Positions 13,358 to 23,200 of a stretch of DNA of 64,000 nt are shown here, one piece after another. The first letter of the stretch is position 1; each line of letters opens with the position of its first letter. The position numbers were made by a program, and so were the translations under genes. The stretch is from Streptomyces sp. NBC_01460 (lineage in GTDB: Bacteria > Actinomycetota > Actinomycetes > Streptomycetales > Streptomycetaceae). The notes beneath the pieces were generated by a model that was not told the origin of the DNA, did not search any database, and was given only the letters and a program-made list of their open reading frames with translations. The stretch lies in NCBI RefSeq assembly GCF_036227405.1, contig NZ_CP109473.1:5890001-5954000 (forward strand), in the 5' to 3' direction.

Positions 13358-15555
13358 GCGACCCCTCCTCTCCGCTGCTCGAACGGCTCGCGGCACTGCG
13401 CGAGCGAGTGGCCGTCCTCGTCGAGCGTCGCAGCGCCACCGACCCGACGGCCGCCGATCCGATGCGCGGGATGTATCTGACGGACGACGCGGTACGGCAC
13501 CTGCTGTTCGGGAGGACGGAGCCCGCGTACCCCTCAGGCCCGGACGACCGGGACGAGCCGGACCAGCGGGACGAGCGGGACGAGCCCGCCCGGCGGTCCG
13601 AGCCGGGCGGATCCGGGGGGCCGGAGACGCCGGAGACGCCGGAGGAGCCGGAGGCCGAGGAGGAGCCGGACGGATCCGAGCCGTCCGACGACGACCGCCT
13701 CCACTGGCTCGCCCACTGGCTGCGGCTCAGCCCGCTCGACACCCAGATCCTGCTGATCGCGCTGGCACCCGACCTGGACCGCACGTTCGAGCCGCTGTAC
13801 GGCTACCTCAACGACGACGTCACCCGTCACCGGGCGACCGTCTCGCTCGCGCTCGACCTGTGCGGGGTGCCCGCGCACTCCGCCGCGGGGCGGTCCCGGT
13901 TCCATCCGGCCGCGCGGCTGCTCGCGCGCGGGCTGATCGAGGTGGACGATCCCGAACGTCCCTTCCTCAGCCGCTCCTTGCGCGTGCCGGACCGGGTCGT
14001 GGCCCATCTGCTCGGCGACGACACCCCGGACCCCGCGCTGGAAGGGACCGTACGCCTGCTTCCGTACCTGCCCATGGACGTGGACGCGGAGAACCCGGAG
14101 GGTGCGGCGGGCACCGGCAAGGCGTACGGCGTCGACCCGCTGTTGCGGAGGCTGGCCGAGCAGCTTTCGGCGCGCCCCCTCACGGCCTACCTGCGTGAGC
14201 ACCGCGACGGCGACGGACTGGCCTTCGCCACCGCCGCCCTGGGCGCGGCCGGCATCCCGGCCCTGCACCTCGTCCCGGGGAATCGCTCGGGGGACCACGC
14301 TCCCGAGGAGCACGCGCCGGTGGAACGCACGACGGCACCGCGCCTCCCGTACCGGGAACTGCTCCGGGAGGCACGGCTGACGGGCCGCGCGATCGTGGTG
14401 ACCGCGCTGCCCGAGAGGCCCGAGGAGCTGATCAGGGCACTCACGGTGAACGACGTCCCCGTGCTGTTCGCCGACCCGCGCCCCTACGACCCGCAGTGGT
14501 ACGACGGGGGGCGCGACCCGATCGTGCTGGACGCACACCGGCAGCGTGCCGGCGATCTCGACACCTGGCGGACGGCGCTCGGCCCCGACGAACCGGAGTT
14601 CGACCTGGCGCCGGTGGTCGCCGCGTACCGGCTCGGACCCGGCGGCATCGACCGCGCGGCCCGCGCGGCGCTGGACCGCGCCGCGTTCGACGGTACGGCG
14701 CTGTCCGCCGCGCATCTGCGGCTCGCGGCCCGGCAGCAGTCCGCGTCGGGCCTTGAGCGGCACGCCCGCCGTATCCGCCCCGACGTCGGCTGGAACGACC
14801 TCGTCCTGCCCGACGGCCCGCTGGCGCAGCTACGGGAGCTGGTCCTTCGTGCCCAGCACCGCGACCGGGTGCTCGGCGACTGGCGGCTGAGCGCGGGCGG
14901 CGGGCGCGGGCGGGGCGTGGTCGGGCTGTTCGCGGGCGATTCCGGTACCGGGAAGACGCTCTCCGCCGAGGTGGTCGCGGGTGAACTCGGCCTCGATCTC
15001 TACGTCGTGCAGCTGCCGTCCGTCGTGGACAAGTACGTCGGTGAGACGGAGAAGAACCTGGAGCGGATCTTCACCGAAGCCGACCGTACGGACGCGGTGC
15101 TGCTCTTCGACGAGGCGGACGCCGTCTTCGGGAAGCGCTCCGAGGTCAGCAGCTCCAACGACCGCCACGCGAACATGGAGAGCGCCTATCTCCTCCAGCG
15201 CCTGGAGTCGTTCGACGGCATCGCCCTGCTGACCACCAACCTGCGCTCGAACATCGACGACGCCTTCACCCGCCGGCTGGACCTGGTGGTCGACTTCCCC
15301 TTCCCCGACGAGGAACAGCGCCTGGCGCTCTGGCGGCACAGCCTCGCCCACGTCCCGTGCGCCGACGACATCGATCCGGCGTCCTGCGCGGCGGACTTCG
15401 AGCTGGCGGGCGGCTCGATCCGCAGTGCCGTCGTCACGGCCGCGTACGCGGCGGCGGGCCGTGGCGACGGAGTGTCGACGGCGGATCTGCTGGCGGGCGC
15501 CCAGCGCGAATACCGCAAGGCGGGCCGGCTGGTCCTGGACGACGCGTCCTGGTAG
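13354..15555 (+). CDS. AAA+ ATPase of the contractile injection system (Afp15/Pvc15-like)
   Basis: A 733-residue protein. The C-terminal third is a classical AAA+ module: Walker A GDSGTGKT (about 528-535), Walker B LLFDEADAVFGKR (about 583-595), then sensor 1 LLTTNLRSNID and an arginine finger RRLDLVVDFP. The N-terminal half has a winged-helix-like domain (DDRLHWLAHWLRLSPLDTQ) and an acidic Glu/Asp/Pro-rich insert around residues 66-110. This ATPase is a core component of eCIS loci, usually called Afp15/Pvc15. Its exact job (assembly, cargo loading or disassembly) is not settled. It starts at GTG 13354, overlapping the DUF4255 gene. Confidence 0.92.
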   Translation: MSDPSSPLLERLAALRERVAVLVERRSATDPTAADPMRGMYLTDDAVRHLLFGRTEPAYPSGPDDRDEPDQRDERDEPARRSEPGGSGGPETPETPEEPEAEEEPDGSEPSDDDRLHWLAHWLRLSPLDTQILLIALAPDLDRTFEPLYGYLNDDVTRHRATVSLALDLCGVPAHSAAGRSRFHPAARLLARGLIEVDDPERPFLSRSLRVPDRVVAHLLGDDTPDPALEGTVRLLPYLPMDVDAENPEGAAGTGKAYGVDPLLRRLAEQLSARPLTAYLREHRDGDGLAFATAALGAAGIPALHLVPGNRSGDHAPEEHAPVERTTAPRLPYRELLREARLTGRAIVVTALPERPEELIRALTVNDVPVLFADPRPYDPQWYDGGRDPIVLDAHRQRAGDLDTWRTALGPDEPEFDLAPVVAAYRLGPGGIDRAARAALDRAAFDGTALSAAHLRLAARQQSASGLERHARRIRPDVGWNDLVLPDGPLAQLRELVLRAQHRDRVLGDWRLSAGGGRGRGVVGLFAGDSGTGKTLSAEVVAGELGLDLYVVQLPSVVDKYVGETEKNLERIFTEADRTDAVLLFDEADAVFGKRSEVSSSNDRHANMESAYLLQRLESFDGIALLTTNLRSNIDDAFTRRLDLVVDFPFPDEEQRLALWRHSLAHVPCADDIDPASCAADFELAGGSIRSAVVTAAYAAAGRGDGVSTADLLAGAQREYRKAGRLVLDDASW

Positions 15556-15585
15556 GCCGGCCCGCGAGGGCACGGAACGGGGCCT

Positions 15586-17136
15586 CTACTCCACCGTTGC
15601 CGGGAGCCAGCCCTTCGCGACCACCGTGCCCGGCTGGTCCTGCCCGTTGATCCAGCCCAGTTTCGCCTTGTTGAGCGTCGTCTCGTCGAGGACCCCGGTC
15701 TGCTCGGCCGCGAACTGGCGCTGGTACTCCTTGATCCTGTCGAAGACGCCCTGGGACGGCTTCTCCTTGAGCTGCACGTGCTTCCGCAGATAGTCGAGGT
15801 TGGCCTTCGTGGCGTGGATCGCCAGGTCCAGGTCACCGTCGTCGAACTCGGCCTGCGTGCCCCAGAGGAGGACGTTCCGCACCCACGGCACCTCCGGGCT
15901 CGCCTCGTCCGCCTTCAGAGGCACCGTCTTCGCGTCGACGAAGTGCGAGGCCAGGAGTGCCGTCATCGTGGAGCGGCCCAGGTTTCCGGGTCCGTCGGTC
16001 TCCGCCAGTCTGCTGAAGGCGCCGTACTTCGAGTTGTTGGACTGCTGGAAGCACTTCAGCGCCTTCTGGGTCGCGGCGTCCAGCTTGCCCACCGTGTGCG
16101 CGGCGGTCAGCTTGCAGCCGCCCGCCCCCACGACCAGCCGTACCTGTGCGAACTGCACGAAGAGGTTCGGCTTGTCCTCCGACGTGATGGGCAGCGGGCC
16201 CCGCTCGGGTTTCTCCTCCTCGGGCTTCTCCTTCTCTCCACCGCCGCCGCCCGTCCCACCGGGCTCCTCGGAGGGTGCGGCCTCCTGCGTGGGCTTCTCG
16301 GCCGGCTGCTCCGGCGGCTCCTCCGGCAGTGCGGTGGCCGCCGCCTGTTCGAGCTTCGGCTGCGCGAGGGTGCGGACCGGTGCCTTGTAGGTGAACCAGA
16401 GCACGAGGCCGGTGATGGTGAGGGCGAGCAGCAGACTCAGCGTCGTCATCATCCAGAGCGGCAGCAGGCTGCGCTGTACGTACGTCCCGTTCACCGCCAG
16501 GGGCTCGAACCCGGAGCGTCGCACCGACAGCTCGTAGGGCCGCTCCTGCTTCTGCCCCACCCAGGTGATCTGCCGGGGTTTGAGCGTCGCGTCGACGAAG
16601 GCCGCGCGGCCGGGCTGGATCTGGACGTTGGCCGGGACGATCTCGTACGAGAGGTCGTCGCTGCTCTTGTCGCCGCCACCGATCGACGCCGTGAGCACGG
16701 TGTTTCCGAGGTTGTCGACGGCCAGCTTGGGCCGGCCCCTGAAGCGTCCCTTGACGGTGTGCGGGACCAGCTCGGCCCGCACCTCCATGAACGTGGTGAA
16801 GGTGACGTTGCCTTCGGCGACGGTGGTGGCCCCGGGGTGCTCGGTCGGCAGGATGCGGACACCGTACGGATGCGGTCCCGCGGTCGCGTCCGGGGTACGG
16901 GGCGGAGCGAACGTCAGCTCCACGATTCCGGTGGTCCCTGGAAAGAGTCTGATGGACGGCGGCTCCACCGAGACGTACGGTGCGACGTCGCCGACCGCCT
17001 CGAAGCGGTACTCGTCGACGACGTCGCCGGTGTTGCGCAGACGGAGTCGTACGGTGGTGCTGCTGCCCGGGTCGACCGTGGTCGAGGCGGGCTCCAGAGA
17101 TGTCCAGGTGGTCACCCGACGGACGCTACTGCTCAC
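15586..17136 (-). CDS. eCIS-associated membrane protein with Ig-like and peptidoglycan-binding-like domains
   Basis: A protein of about 516 residues. The N-terminal half (TTWTSLEPASTTVDPG, then TTVRLRLRNTGDVVDEY and FPGTTGIVELTF) reads as two or three immunoglobulin-like beta domains. A single transmembrane helix (LLPLWMMTTLSLLLALTITG) follows near residue 235, then a Pro/Glu-rich linker, then a C-terminal region with two PG-binding-type repeats (KLDAATQKALKCFQQ and GVFDRIKEYQRQFAAEQTG). Homologues in Streptomyces CIS loci are often labelled hydrolytic protein, but I see no catalytic signature. The start is uncertain: GTG 17136, 17115 and 17256 are in frame, and 17115 gives the TTWTSLEP start. 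It is divergent from the sheath operon. Confidence 0.7.
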   Translation of the reverse strand: MSSSVRRVTTWTSLEPASTTVDPGSSTTVRLRLRNTGDVVDEYRFEAVGDVAPYVSVEPPSIRLFPGTTGIVELTFAPPRTPDATAGPHPYGVRILPTEHPGATTVAEGNVTFTTFMEVRAELVPHTVKGRFRGRPKLAVDNLGNTVLTASIGGGDKSSDDLSYEIVPANVQIQPGRAAFVDATLKPRQITWVGQKQERPYELSVRRSGFEPLAVNGTYVQRSLLPLWMMTTLSLLLALTITGLVLWFTYKAPVRTLAQPKLEQAAATALPEEPPEQPAEKPTQEAAPSEEPGGTGGGGGEKEKPEEEKPERGPLPITSEDKPNLFVQFAQVRLVVGAGGCKLTAAHTVGKLDAATQKALKCFQQSNNSKYGAFSRLAETDGPGNLGRSTMTALLASHFVDAKTVPLKADEASPEVPWVRNVLLWGTQAEFDDGDLDLAIHATKANLDYLRKHVQLKEKPSQGVFDRIKEYQRQFAAEQTGVLDETTLNKAKLGWINGQDQPGTVVAKGWLPATVE

Positions 17137-17458
17137 GGGAGAGGCGACGTCAGAGGCCGCAGGGTAGGACCGCTGCCCGAAAGGTATCGCTCGCTGCCCT
17201 CGAATCCCTTCCTGTGCGACTCCGGCCGGAGGCGCGGACCGCGTCCCCGGCCGCACTCCGCGGTACGGCGCCCGGAGTCACTTCCGCCACGTCCCGCCAG
17301 GACCCCTGGTCGCGGGAGAGGGCCTCGCAGGCTTCTCCGGGTTGCCCCTGAGGGCAGGTTCGGTGCCCCTGATGAGGCACTTGAGGACGTTTACCCGCTT
17401 GCGCCTGAGCCGCGAGGGTGAGTCGGGTCTTGTATCGGTACCCCGAGGAGAGCAGAGC
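17137..17458. other. Intergenic region ahead of the CIS structural operon
   Basis: These 322 bp separate the divergent membrane-protein gene from the sheath gene and must hold the promoter for the 12-gene structural operon. I see a good GAGGAG ribosome site (17445-17450) 8 bases before ATG 17459. No convincing -35/-10 pair, long palindrome or RNA structure stands out by eye. A regulator-dependent promoter is plausible. Confidence 0.5.
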
Positions 17459-19075
17459 ATGCCGTCTTACCTGTCGCCCGGCGTGTACGTGGAAGAGGTG
17501 GCCAGCGGCTCTCGTCCGATCGAGGGGGTCGGCACCTCGGTGGCCGCATTCGTCGGGCTGGCACCCGACGGTCCTCTGAACGAGCCGACGCTGGTGACCA
17601 ACTGGACCCAGTACGTCGCGTCCTTCGGCGAGTTCACCGACGGGTACTTCCTGGCACATTCGGTGTACGGCTTCTTCAACAACGGCGGGTCCGCCGCCTA
17701 CGTCGTCAGGGTGGGCGGGGCGCCCGGCGGAGTGACGGGCGAAGGCACCGACCCGGCCGGCGCGCAGCGCGGCCGGACGGCCGTCGCAGGCGGCGCCGCG
17801 GTGCCCGCCGCGCTGACGGCCGGAGAGCCCGCGGCTCTGGGGACGTTCAAGGTGTCGGCCGTGGCGTCCGGGGAGAGCGGCACACTCAGCGTCGAGGTCA
17901 CGGACGCCGAGGGCGAGGGCCCCGCCGAGCGCTTCCGGCTGGTCGTCAAGGACGGTGCGAAGCCCGTCGAGACCTTCGACGTCTCGGCGAAGAAGAGCGC
18001 CCGCAACTATGTGGTCACGCAGGTCAAGGAACGCTCCAAGCTGATCTCCGTGCAGGAAGGGGCCGCGGCATCGCAACTCGCCCGCCCCGACAACCAGACG
18101 GTCGCGCTCGAGGCGCCTGCCGCCGCGCAGGCCCCCGCGGTCCCGGACGCGGCGGACGACGAGTCGGTCGGCATCGCCGAGTACCTGGGTGACTCCGCGG
18201 ACCGCACCGGCTTCGGCGGTCTCGAAGCGGTGGACGAGATCTCGATGGTCGCCGTCCCCGATCTGATGGCCGCCTACCAGCGCGGCGCGATCGACCTGGA
18301 GGCCGTGAAGGCCGTCCAGCTCGGCCTGATCGCCCACTGCGAGCTGATGGGCGACCGACTGGCGATCATCGACCCGCCGCCCGGCCTCAACGCCAGGCAG
18401 ATCCGGGTCTGGCGTCAGGAGACGTCCAACTACGACTCGAAGTACGCAGCGCTCTACTACCCGTGGATCAAGGTATTCGACCCGGCCGGCGGCCAGACCC
18501 GGCTCATCCCGCCGAGCGGCCACATCGCCGGCATCTGGGCCCGCAACGACTCCGAGCGCGGCGTGCACAAGGCCCCCGCCAACGAGGTCGTGCGCGGCGC
18601 CGTCGACCTGGAGATGCAGATCACCCGGGGCGAGCAGGACCTGCTCAACCCGATCGGCGTCAACTGCATCCGCACCTTCCCCGGCCGCGGCATCCGCGTC
18701 TGGGGCGCACGCACCCTCTCCTCCGACCCGGCCTGGCGCTACCTCAACGTCCGCAGGTACTTCAACTACCTGGAGGAGTCGATCCTCAACGGCACGCAGT
18801 GGGTGGTGTTCGAGCCCAACGACCAGGCGCTGTGGGCCCGGATCAGGCGGAACATCTCCGCGTTCCTGGTGACGGAGTGGCGCAGCGGCGCACTGTTCGG
18901 CGCCACGCCGGAGGACGCCTACTACGTGAAGTGCGATGCCGAGACCAACCCGCCGGAGTCGGTGGACCTGGGACGGGTCATCTGCCAGATCGGTGTCTCG
19001 CCGGTCAAGCCCGCCGAGTTCGTGATCTTCCGGCTCGCACAGTTCTCCGGCGGCAGCGGCGAGTTGGAGGAGTAG
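17459..19075 (+). CDS. CIS tail sheath protein
   Basis: A 538-residue contractile sheath subunit. It opens with MPSYLSPGVYVEEVASGSRP, the sheath N-terminal strand, and ends with the conserved Gp18-type C-terminal domain (YLNVRRYFNYLEESILNGTQ, WVVFEPND, then the donor strand VKPAEFVIFRLAQF). The middle (about residues 95-240) is a less conserved Ala-rich, probably surface domain. Sheath subunits stack around the tube and contract to drive it through a membrane. ATG 17459 has GAGGAG 8 bases upstream. It is the only sheath gene here, whereas some eCIS have two or three. It is the first gene of the structural operon. Confidence 0.95.
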   Translation: MPSYLSPGVYVEEVASGSRPIEGVGTSVAAFVGLAPDGPLNEPTLVTNWTQYVASFGEFTDGYFLAHSVYGFFNNGGSAAYVVRVGGAPGGVTGEGTDPAGAQRGRTAVAGGAAVPAALTAGEPAALGTFKVSAVASGESGTLSVEVTDAEGEGPAERFRLVVKDGAKPVETFDVSAKKSARNYVVTQVKERSKLISVQEGAAASQLARPDNQTVALEAPAAAQAPAVPDAADDESVGIAEYLGDSADRTGFGGLEAVDEISMVAVPDLMAAYQRGAIDLEAVKAVQLGLIAHCELMGDRLAIIDPPPGLNARQIRVWRQETSNYDSKYAALYYPWIKVFDPAGGQTRLIPPSGHIAGIWARNDSERGVHKAPANEVVRGAVDLEMQITRGEQDLLNPIGVNCIRTFPGRGIRVWGARTLSSDPAWRYLNVRRYFNYLEESILNGTQWVVFEPNDQALWARIRRNISAFLVTEWRSGALFGATPEDAYYVKCDAETNPPESVDLGRVICQIGVSPVKPAEFVIFRLAQFSGGSGELEE

Positions 19076-19150
19076 ACGTCACAGCCTCCGGCCCCGCTCG
19101 TTCTCGCGTACAGCCACAGGTCCCAGCCTCAGTAGAAGGAACGGCTTTTC

Positions 19151-19594
19151 ATGAGTCTCTCCCAGGGTGACGCCCTCACTACCCACAACTTCGGCCTCCA
19201 GATCGACGGAGTCATGGTCGAGTACCTCCACGCCGTGGGCGAGGTGGGGATGGAGCAGGACGTCATCGAGTACCAGCAGGTCTCGGCGAACGGCCAGCCG
19301 ATCACCAAGAAGATGCCCGGCGTGAAGAAGGCCGGCGAGACCACCGTCACCCGCGGAATGGAGCAGTCCACCGCCTTCACGGAGTGGATCAACGCCTCGC
19401 TGCGCGGCGACATGGGCTCCGCCCGTAAGAACGCGAGCATCATCTACATGGACTACCAGTACAACCCCGTCAGGCGTCAGCACCTGCGTAACGCCTGGTG
19501 CACCAAGGTGATGGGTGCGGCGGCGACGGCCGGCGAGGCGTCCGTGATGACCGAGACCGTCACGATCGTCTACGAAGAGCTGGTCACCGAGTAA
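19151..19594 (+). CDS. CIS inner tube protein 1 (gp19/Hcp-like)
   Basis: A 147-residue tube protein of the phage gp19 / Afp1 family. Visible family features are the NFGLQIDGVMVEYLHAVGE start, KKAGETTVTRGMEQSTAF, and an extended beta strand ending MTETVTIVYEELV. Hexameric rings of such proteins make the inner tube that carries cargo. It lies 75 bp after the sheath gene with AGAAGGAACGG before the ATG, and overlaps the next gene by one base (TAATG). A second tube-type gene at 23966 probably forms the ring next to the baseplate. Confidence 0.93.
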   Translation: MSLSQGDALTTHNFGLQIDGVMVEYLHAVGEVGMEQDVIEYQQVSANGQPITKKMPGVKKAGETTVTRGMEQSTAFTEWINASLRGDMGSARKNASIIYMDYQYNPVRRQHLRNAWCTKVMGAAATAGEASVMTETVTIVYEELVTE

Positions 19595-20076
19595 TGCGCC
19601 GCGGACCTGCCAGGCCCGCCGCCGACGCCGCTGCCGCCACATCCGCATTCGCGGACGTGGCGGCCCCGGCCGTCGCACCCGCGGAAGCACCACCCGTACG
19701 GCAGCAGTTGCGGACCGAGTTCGCGTTCGAGCTGCCGCGCGGGTACGTGGACGACATGGGAACCGTGCACCGCGAAGGCGTCATGCGACTGGCGACCGCC
19801 CGGGACGAGCTGATTCCGCTGCGGGACATGCGGGTGCAGGAGAACCCCGCGTATCTCTCGGTGGTGCTGCTCGGCCGGGTCATCACCCAGTTGGGCACCG
19901 TGGCGCACATGCACGACGGCGTGGTGGAGAACATGTTCGCCTCCGACCTCGCGTTTCTGCAGGACTTCTACCGTCAGGTCAACGCCGAGGGCCACACCAG
20001 GGCCGGCGTGTCCTGTCCGCACTGCGAGCAGCCGTTCGAGGTCGAGCTCGGCGGGAGCCGCCTGGGGGAATCGTGA
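19594..20076 (+). CDS. CIS assembly protein with zinc-knuckle-like C-terminus
   Basis: A 160-residue protein. After about 45 low-complexity residues it reads TEFAFELPRGYVDDMGTVHREG, MRLATARDELIPLRDMRV, and LGRVITQLGTVAHM, a pattern seen in phage-type tail assembly proteins of actinobacterial eCIS loci. A CPHCEQPF motif close to the end could bind zinc with a partner. It sits between tube protein 1 and a tiny protein, the position phages use for tail assembly chaperones. The start overlaps the tube stop (TAATG) and the stop overlaps the next start (GTGA). A chaperone role is inference from position. Confidence 0.75.
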   Translation: MRRGPARPAADAAAATSAFADVAAPAVAPAEAPPVRQQLRTEFAFELPRGYVDDMGTVHREGVMRLATARDELIPLRDMRVQENPAYLSVVLLGRVITQLGTVAHMHDGVVENMFASDLAFLQDFYRQVNAEGHTRAGVSCPHCEQPFEVELGGSRLGES

Positions 20077-20231
20077 CGTACGCGACCGACCGGATCCATG
20101 AGGAGATCGCGTACATCGCCTACCACTTCCACTGGAACCTGGACGACATTCTGGACCTCGAACACCGTGAGCGGCGGCGATTCGCCGAGCAGATCGCCAC
20201 GTTGGTGACGCGTGCTGCGACGGAGCGGTGA
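20073..20231 (+). CDS. Small CIS protein, DUF6760-like
   Basis: A 52-residue gene: GTG 20073 overlaps the preceding stop, and the stop at 20229-20231 overlaps the next start (TGATG). The product reads IHEEIAYIAYHFHWNLDDIL followed by DLEHRERRRFAEQIA. This is close to the short second product of phage tail-assembly gene pairs and to the small DUF6760 proteins found after tube genes in CIS loci. The tight double overlap shows it is translated as part of the operon. It is probably a helical assembly or tube-length partner protein; the function is inferred from family and position. Confidence 0.75.
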   Translation: MTYATDRIHEEIAYIAYHFHWNLDDILDLEHRERRRFAEQIATLVTRAATER

Positions 20232-23200
20232 TGGGCATGTTCGACCGGCTCAAGGGACGGGGCCGAGGCGGGAACCGGAGCCGGACCCAAGGCCATGACC
20301 TGGAGGGGAGCGCGGGCGGAGACGGTACGGTGCCGGGCCCCGTCCCCGGGGAGTCCGTCGGCGAAGGTGCCGGCACCGGTGCCGGTGCTCCCGGCCGGGG
20401 ACGCGGCTGGGTGGGTCTGCCGCCGATCCGGCGCGCGATGCTGGCGCCGGCGCGGCAGACGGTCGCGTCCGCCGAATTCGGCGGCTCGCTGACCACTTGG
20501 CAGAACCACTCCTTTTCGGGGACCCTCTCGCACGCCGTCCTGGTCGACGCGCCGACCGGTCTCCTCAAGGACACGTCGACGTTCGCCATGGGGTCCGGGC
20601 CGACAGCCCTCGGCGAGGCCAGGCTCGCCCCGTCGGCCGCTTTCGTCGCCGACGGGGACGGAGGAGGCGGGGATCCGGGGAGCCGTGGCGATCGGCAGGG
20701 GCCTTCGGTCCAGCGCGCCCTCGGCCCGCGGGTCGCCCCCGTCCGGCCCCGGCCGGGACCCACGCCCTCGGCACTGACCCGGGCTTCCACCCCGGCCACG
20801 GTCCAGCGCAGGGTGCTGCCCACGGTGGTGCCGAGCCGCTCACGGGTGTCCGCACCGACGCCCGCTCCTTCCTCCTCGGCCGCCTCCTCTCCGGCCCCCG
20901 CTCCCCGTTCTCCCGTCCCTCCGGCCTCGGTGCCTCCGCCTTCCGCCGGCCGCACCTCGGAGGGGGACACGGGCGGCCCTCGTGGCGGCTCCGCGCGGAT
21001 CGAGCCGCAGGGCCCCCGGCAGCCGGGTCCGACGGGGGCACCCGGGGCGGCGCTCCCGCCGGGCCGGACTCCTCCGGATCGCACCTCCTCACTCCCCGTC
21101 CAGCGACGTGAGGCGAAGGCGGCCGGACCGGCGGGCTCCGCGCCGGCCCGGCGCTCGCTGCTCGGGCCCCCGCTGTCAGGACCGGTGGTTCCGCCGGGGC
21201 CGCCGACGGCCGAGGCATCCCCGGCGCAGTGGCGTCGTGGCATCGCCACTCCCGTCGTGCGACCGTCCTCGCCAGGGCCGGAGGCGCCCGCGGTCCCGCC
21301 CCCGGGCATCTCCGGGGGCGAAGTGCCGTCAGGGCGGTGGCGTGCGGCCGGCGGGGGAACGCCTCCTGCCCGGAGGGCACCGGCGGCCGCCCCTGAGGGT
21401 GCTGCGCGGCAGGCCGGTACGCCGGGAGCCGTGACGCCCGGAGCCGGTACGCCCGGAACGGGTACGCCCGGTCCACGCCCGGCCGTCCGGCCGGGGCTGG
21501 GTGCGCCGTCGAGCCGGCCTGTCGCCGGTCCGGCGGCTGCCCCGGCCGTGCGTCGGCAGACCGGCGCCCCGGCGCCTGCCCCCACACCTCCCGTACAGCG
21601 TTCGTCGGCGGCCGGAAGCCGGCCGGGCGCCCCGGCGTCACCGGCCGCGCGGCCGGTGCCCGGGCCCATGACGCCGCCCGTCACTCCCGCACCTGTGCGG
21701 CCCGTACAGCGGCGCGACGTCGCCGCGGGAGCGTCATCGGACGGGCCCCGGCCCGCGAGCACCGGGGCCGGGCCGGATTCCGGGCCAGGCCCCTCCAGGC
21801 CCACCGGTTCATCCAGCTCGTCCCGCTCCGGCGCGAGCGGCGCGGTGACGGCGCCCGGTACCCGAACGGGGCGCCCCGCCGTTGCGACGCGTGCGGCCTC
21901 CGTGGTGGCGGCCGATTCACCCGCGGGCAGGACCGGTGGTGCTCGTCCGGTGCGGCGGCCCGCCGCCTCAGGGGCGGCCGACCCCGCTGCTGTGGCGACG
22001 CCCAGCGGTCCGGGCGCCGGGCACCGCACTGCGGACGGACCGTCGGGACGGCGGCTTCCCGCCCCCGAACAGAGCCCTGTACGCGCCCAGAGTCCCGCCC
22101 CCGAACAGAACCCCACGCGCGCACAGGTCCCCGCCCCTGCACAGCGCCCCGCACCCGCCAAGGGCTCCACGCCCGCACTGGCCCCCCGTCCCGCTGCCCT
22201 TCCGGCACCTACGCGTCCGGCTGAGGTCCACCGCTCCGGCTCACCGTCCTCCGGTCCGGTGGGCCCCGCTGGTGCAGCGGTGCCCGGCGCTCCCGTCCGG
22301 CCGCTGAGCCGCCCCGTCGTGAGCGGCACCGACGCGGCGGCCCCGTCGGTGAGTTCGACACCGCCCGTGGCGGCGAGCGGATCCGGAGCCGTCCGGTCGG
22401 CCTCCGCGCCGCGGGTGCAGCGGGCAGTGCCGGCCACCGTGGCAGCGCGGCGGCCGGTGACGGCTTCGGCCGTCCCTCCTGTGACTCGACCCCGGTCGCT
22501 GCCCGCACCCGACGCCGGTCCGGTACGCGGCTCCGACGCCGACTCCGCGGTACGGGAGCCGGCGCGGCCGGTCGCCGATGACGCATCCGTATCCGGCCGC
22601 CCGGGCGGCGCGCTGCCCGTGCAGCGGTCGTCCGGAGCCCGGACCTCGCCCCCGCCCCGGCCCTCGTCACAGATCCCGGCGTCTCCCTCTGCCCCGGCCC
22701 CCGCTTCTCCTCCGTCGCCGTCGACGCGTGCCCTGCCGTCCGTGGTGCGATCGCCCGCCGTAGCCGTTGCGTCCGCCGTGACCGTTGCATCGGCCGACGC
22801 GCCTTCGGCGTCGCGGGCGCGACCCATGCCGGTCGCCCCGCTGGTGGGTTCCGCGCGGCCGCTCACAGTCGCCGGGTTCACGCCGGCGCCGGTGGGGACG
22901 GGGCCGGCGGTCCCCGGCGCGGGGGTGGGCAGCGCTCCGGCGCCCGCCTCGCGCCGACGCGACGATGCCCAGGTGGCCGGCGCCCTCGCGGCCGCCGCTC
23001 CCGGGACATCCACGCACCCGGGCGTCCGCAAGGCCGTTTCACCGTCTTCGCCGGCGCCTGCCCCCGCACCGAGGAGTGCCCCGCGCGCCGTGCGTCTACG
23101 GCACGTTCGGACCGCCCCCACGACAAGTCCGGCCCCGGCGACCACCGGTATCGGCGGTGTCCGCGGGAATCCGGTACAGCGTGCCGCGGCGCCGTCGTCG

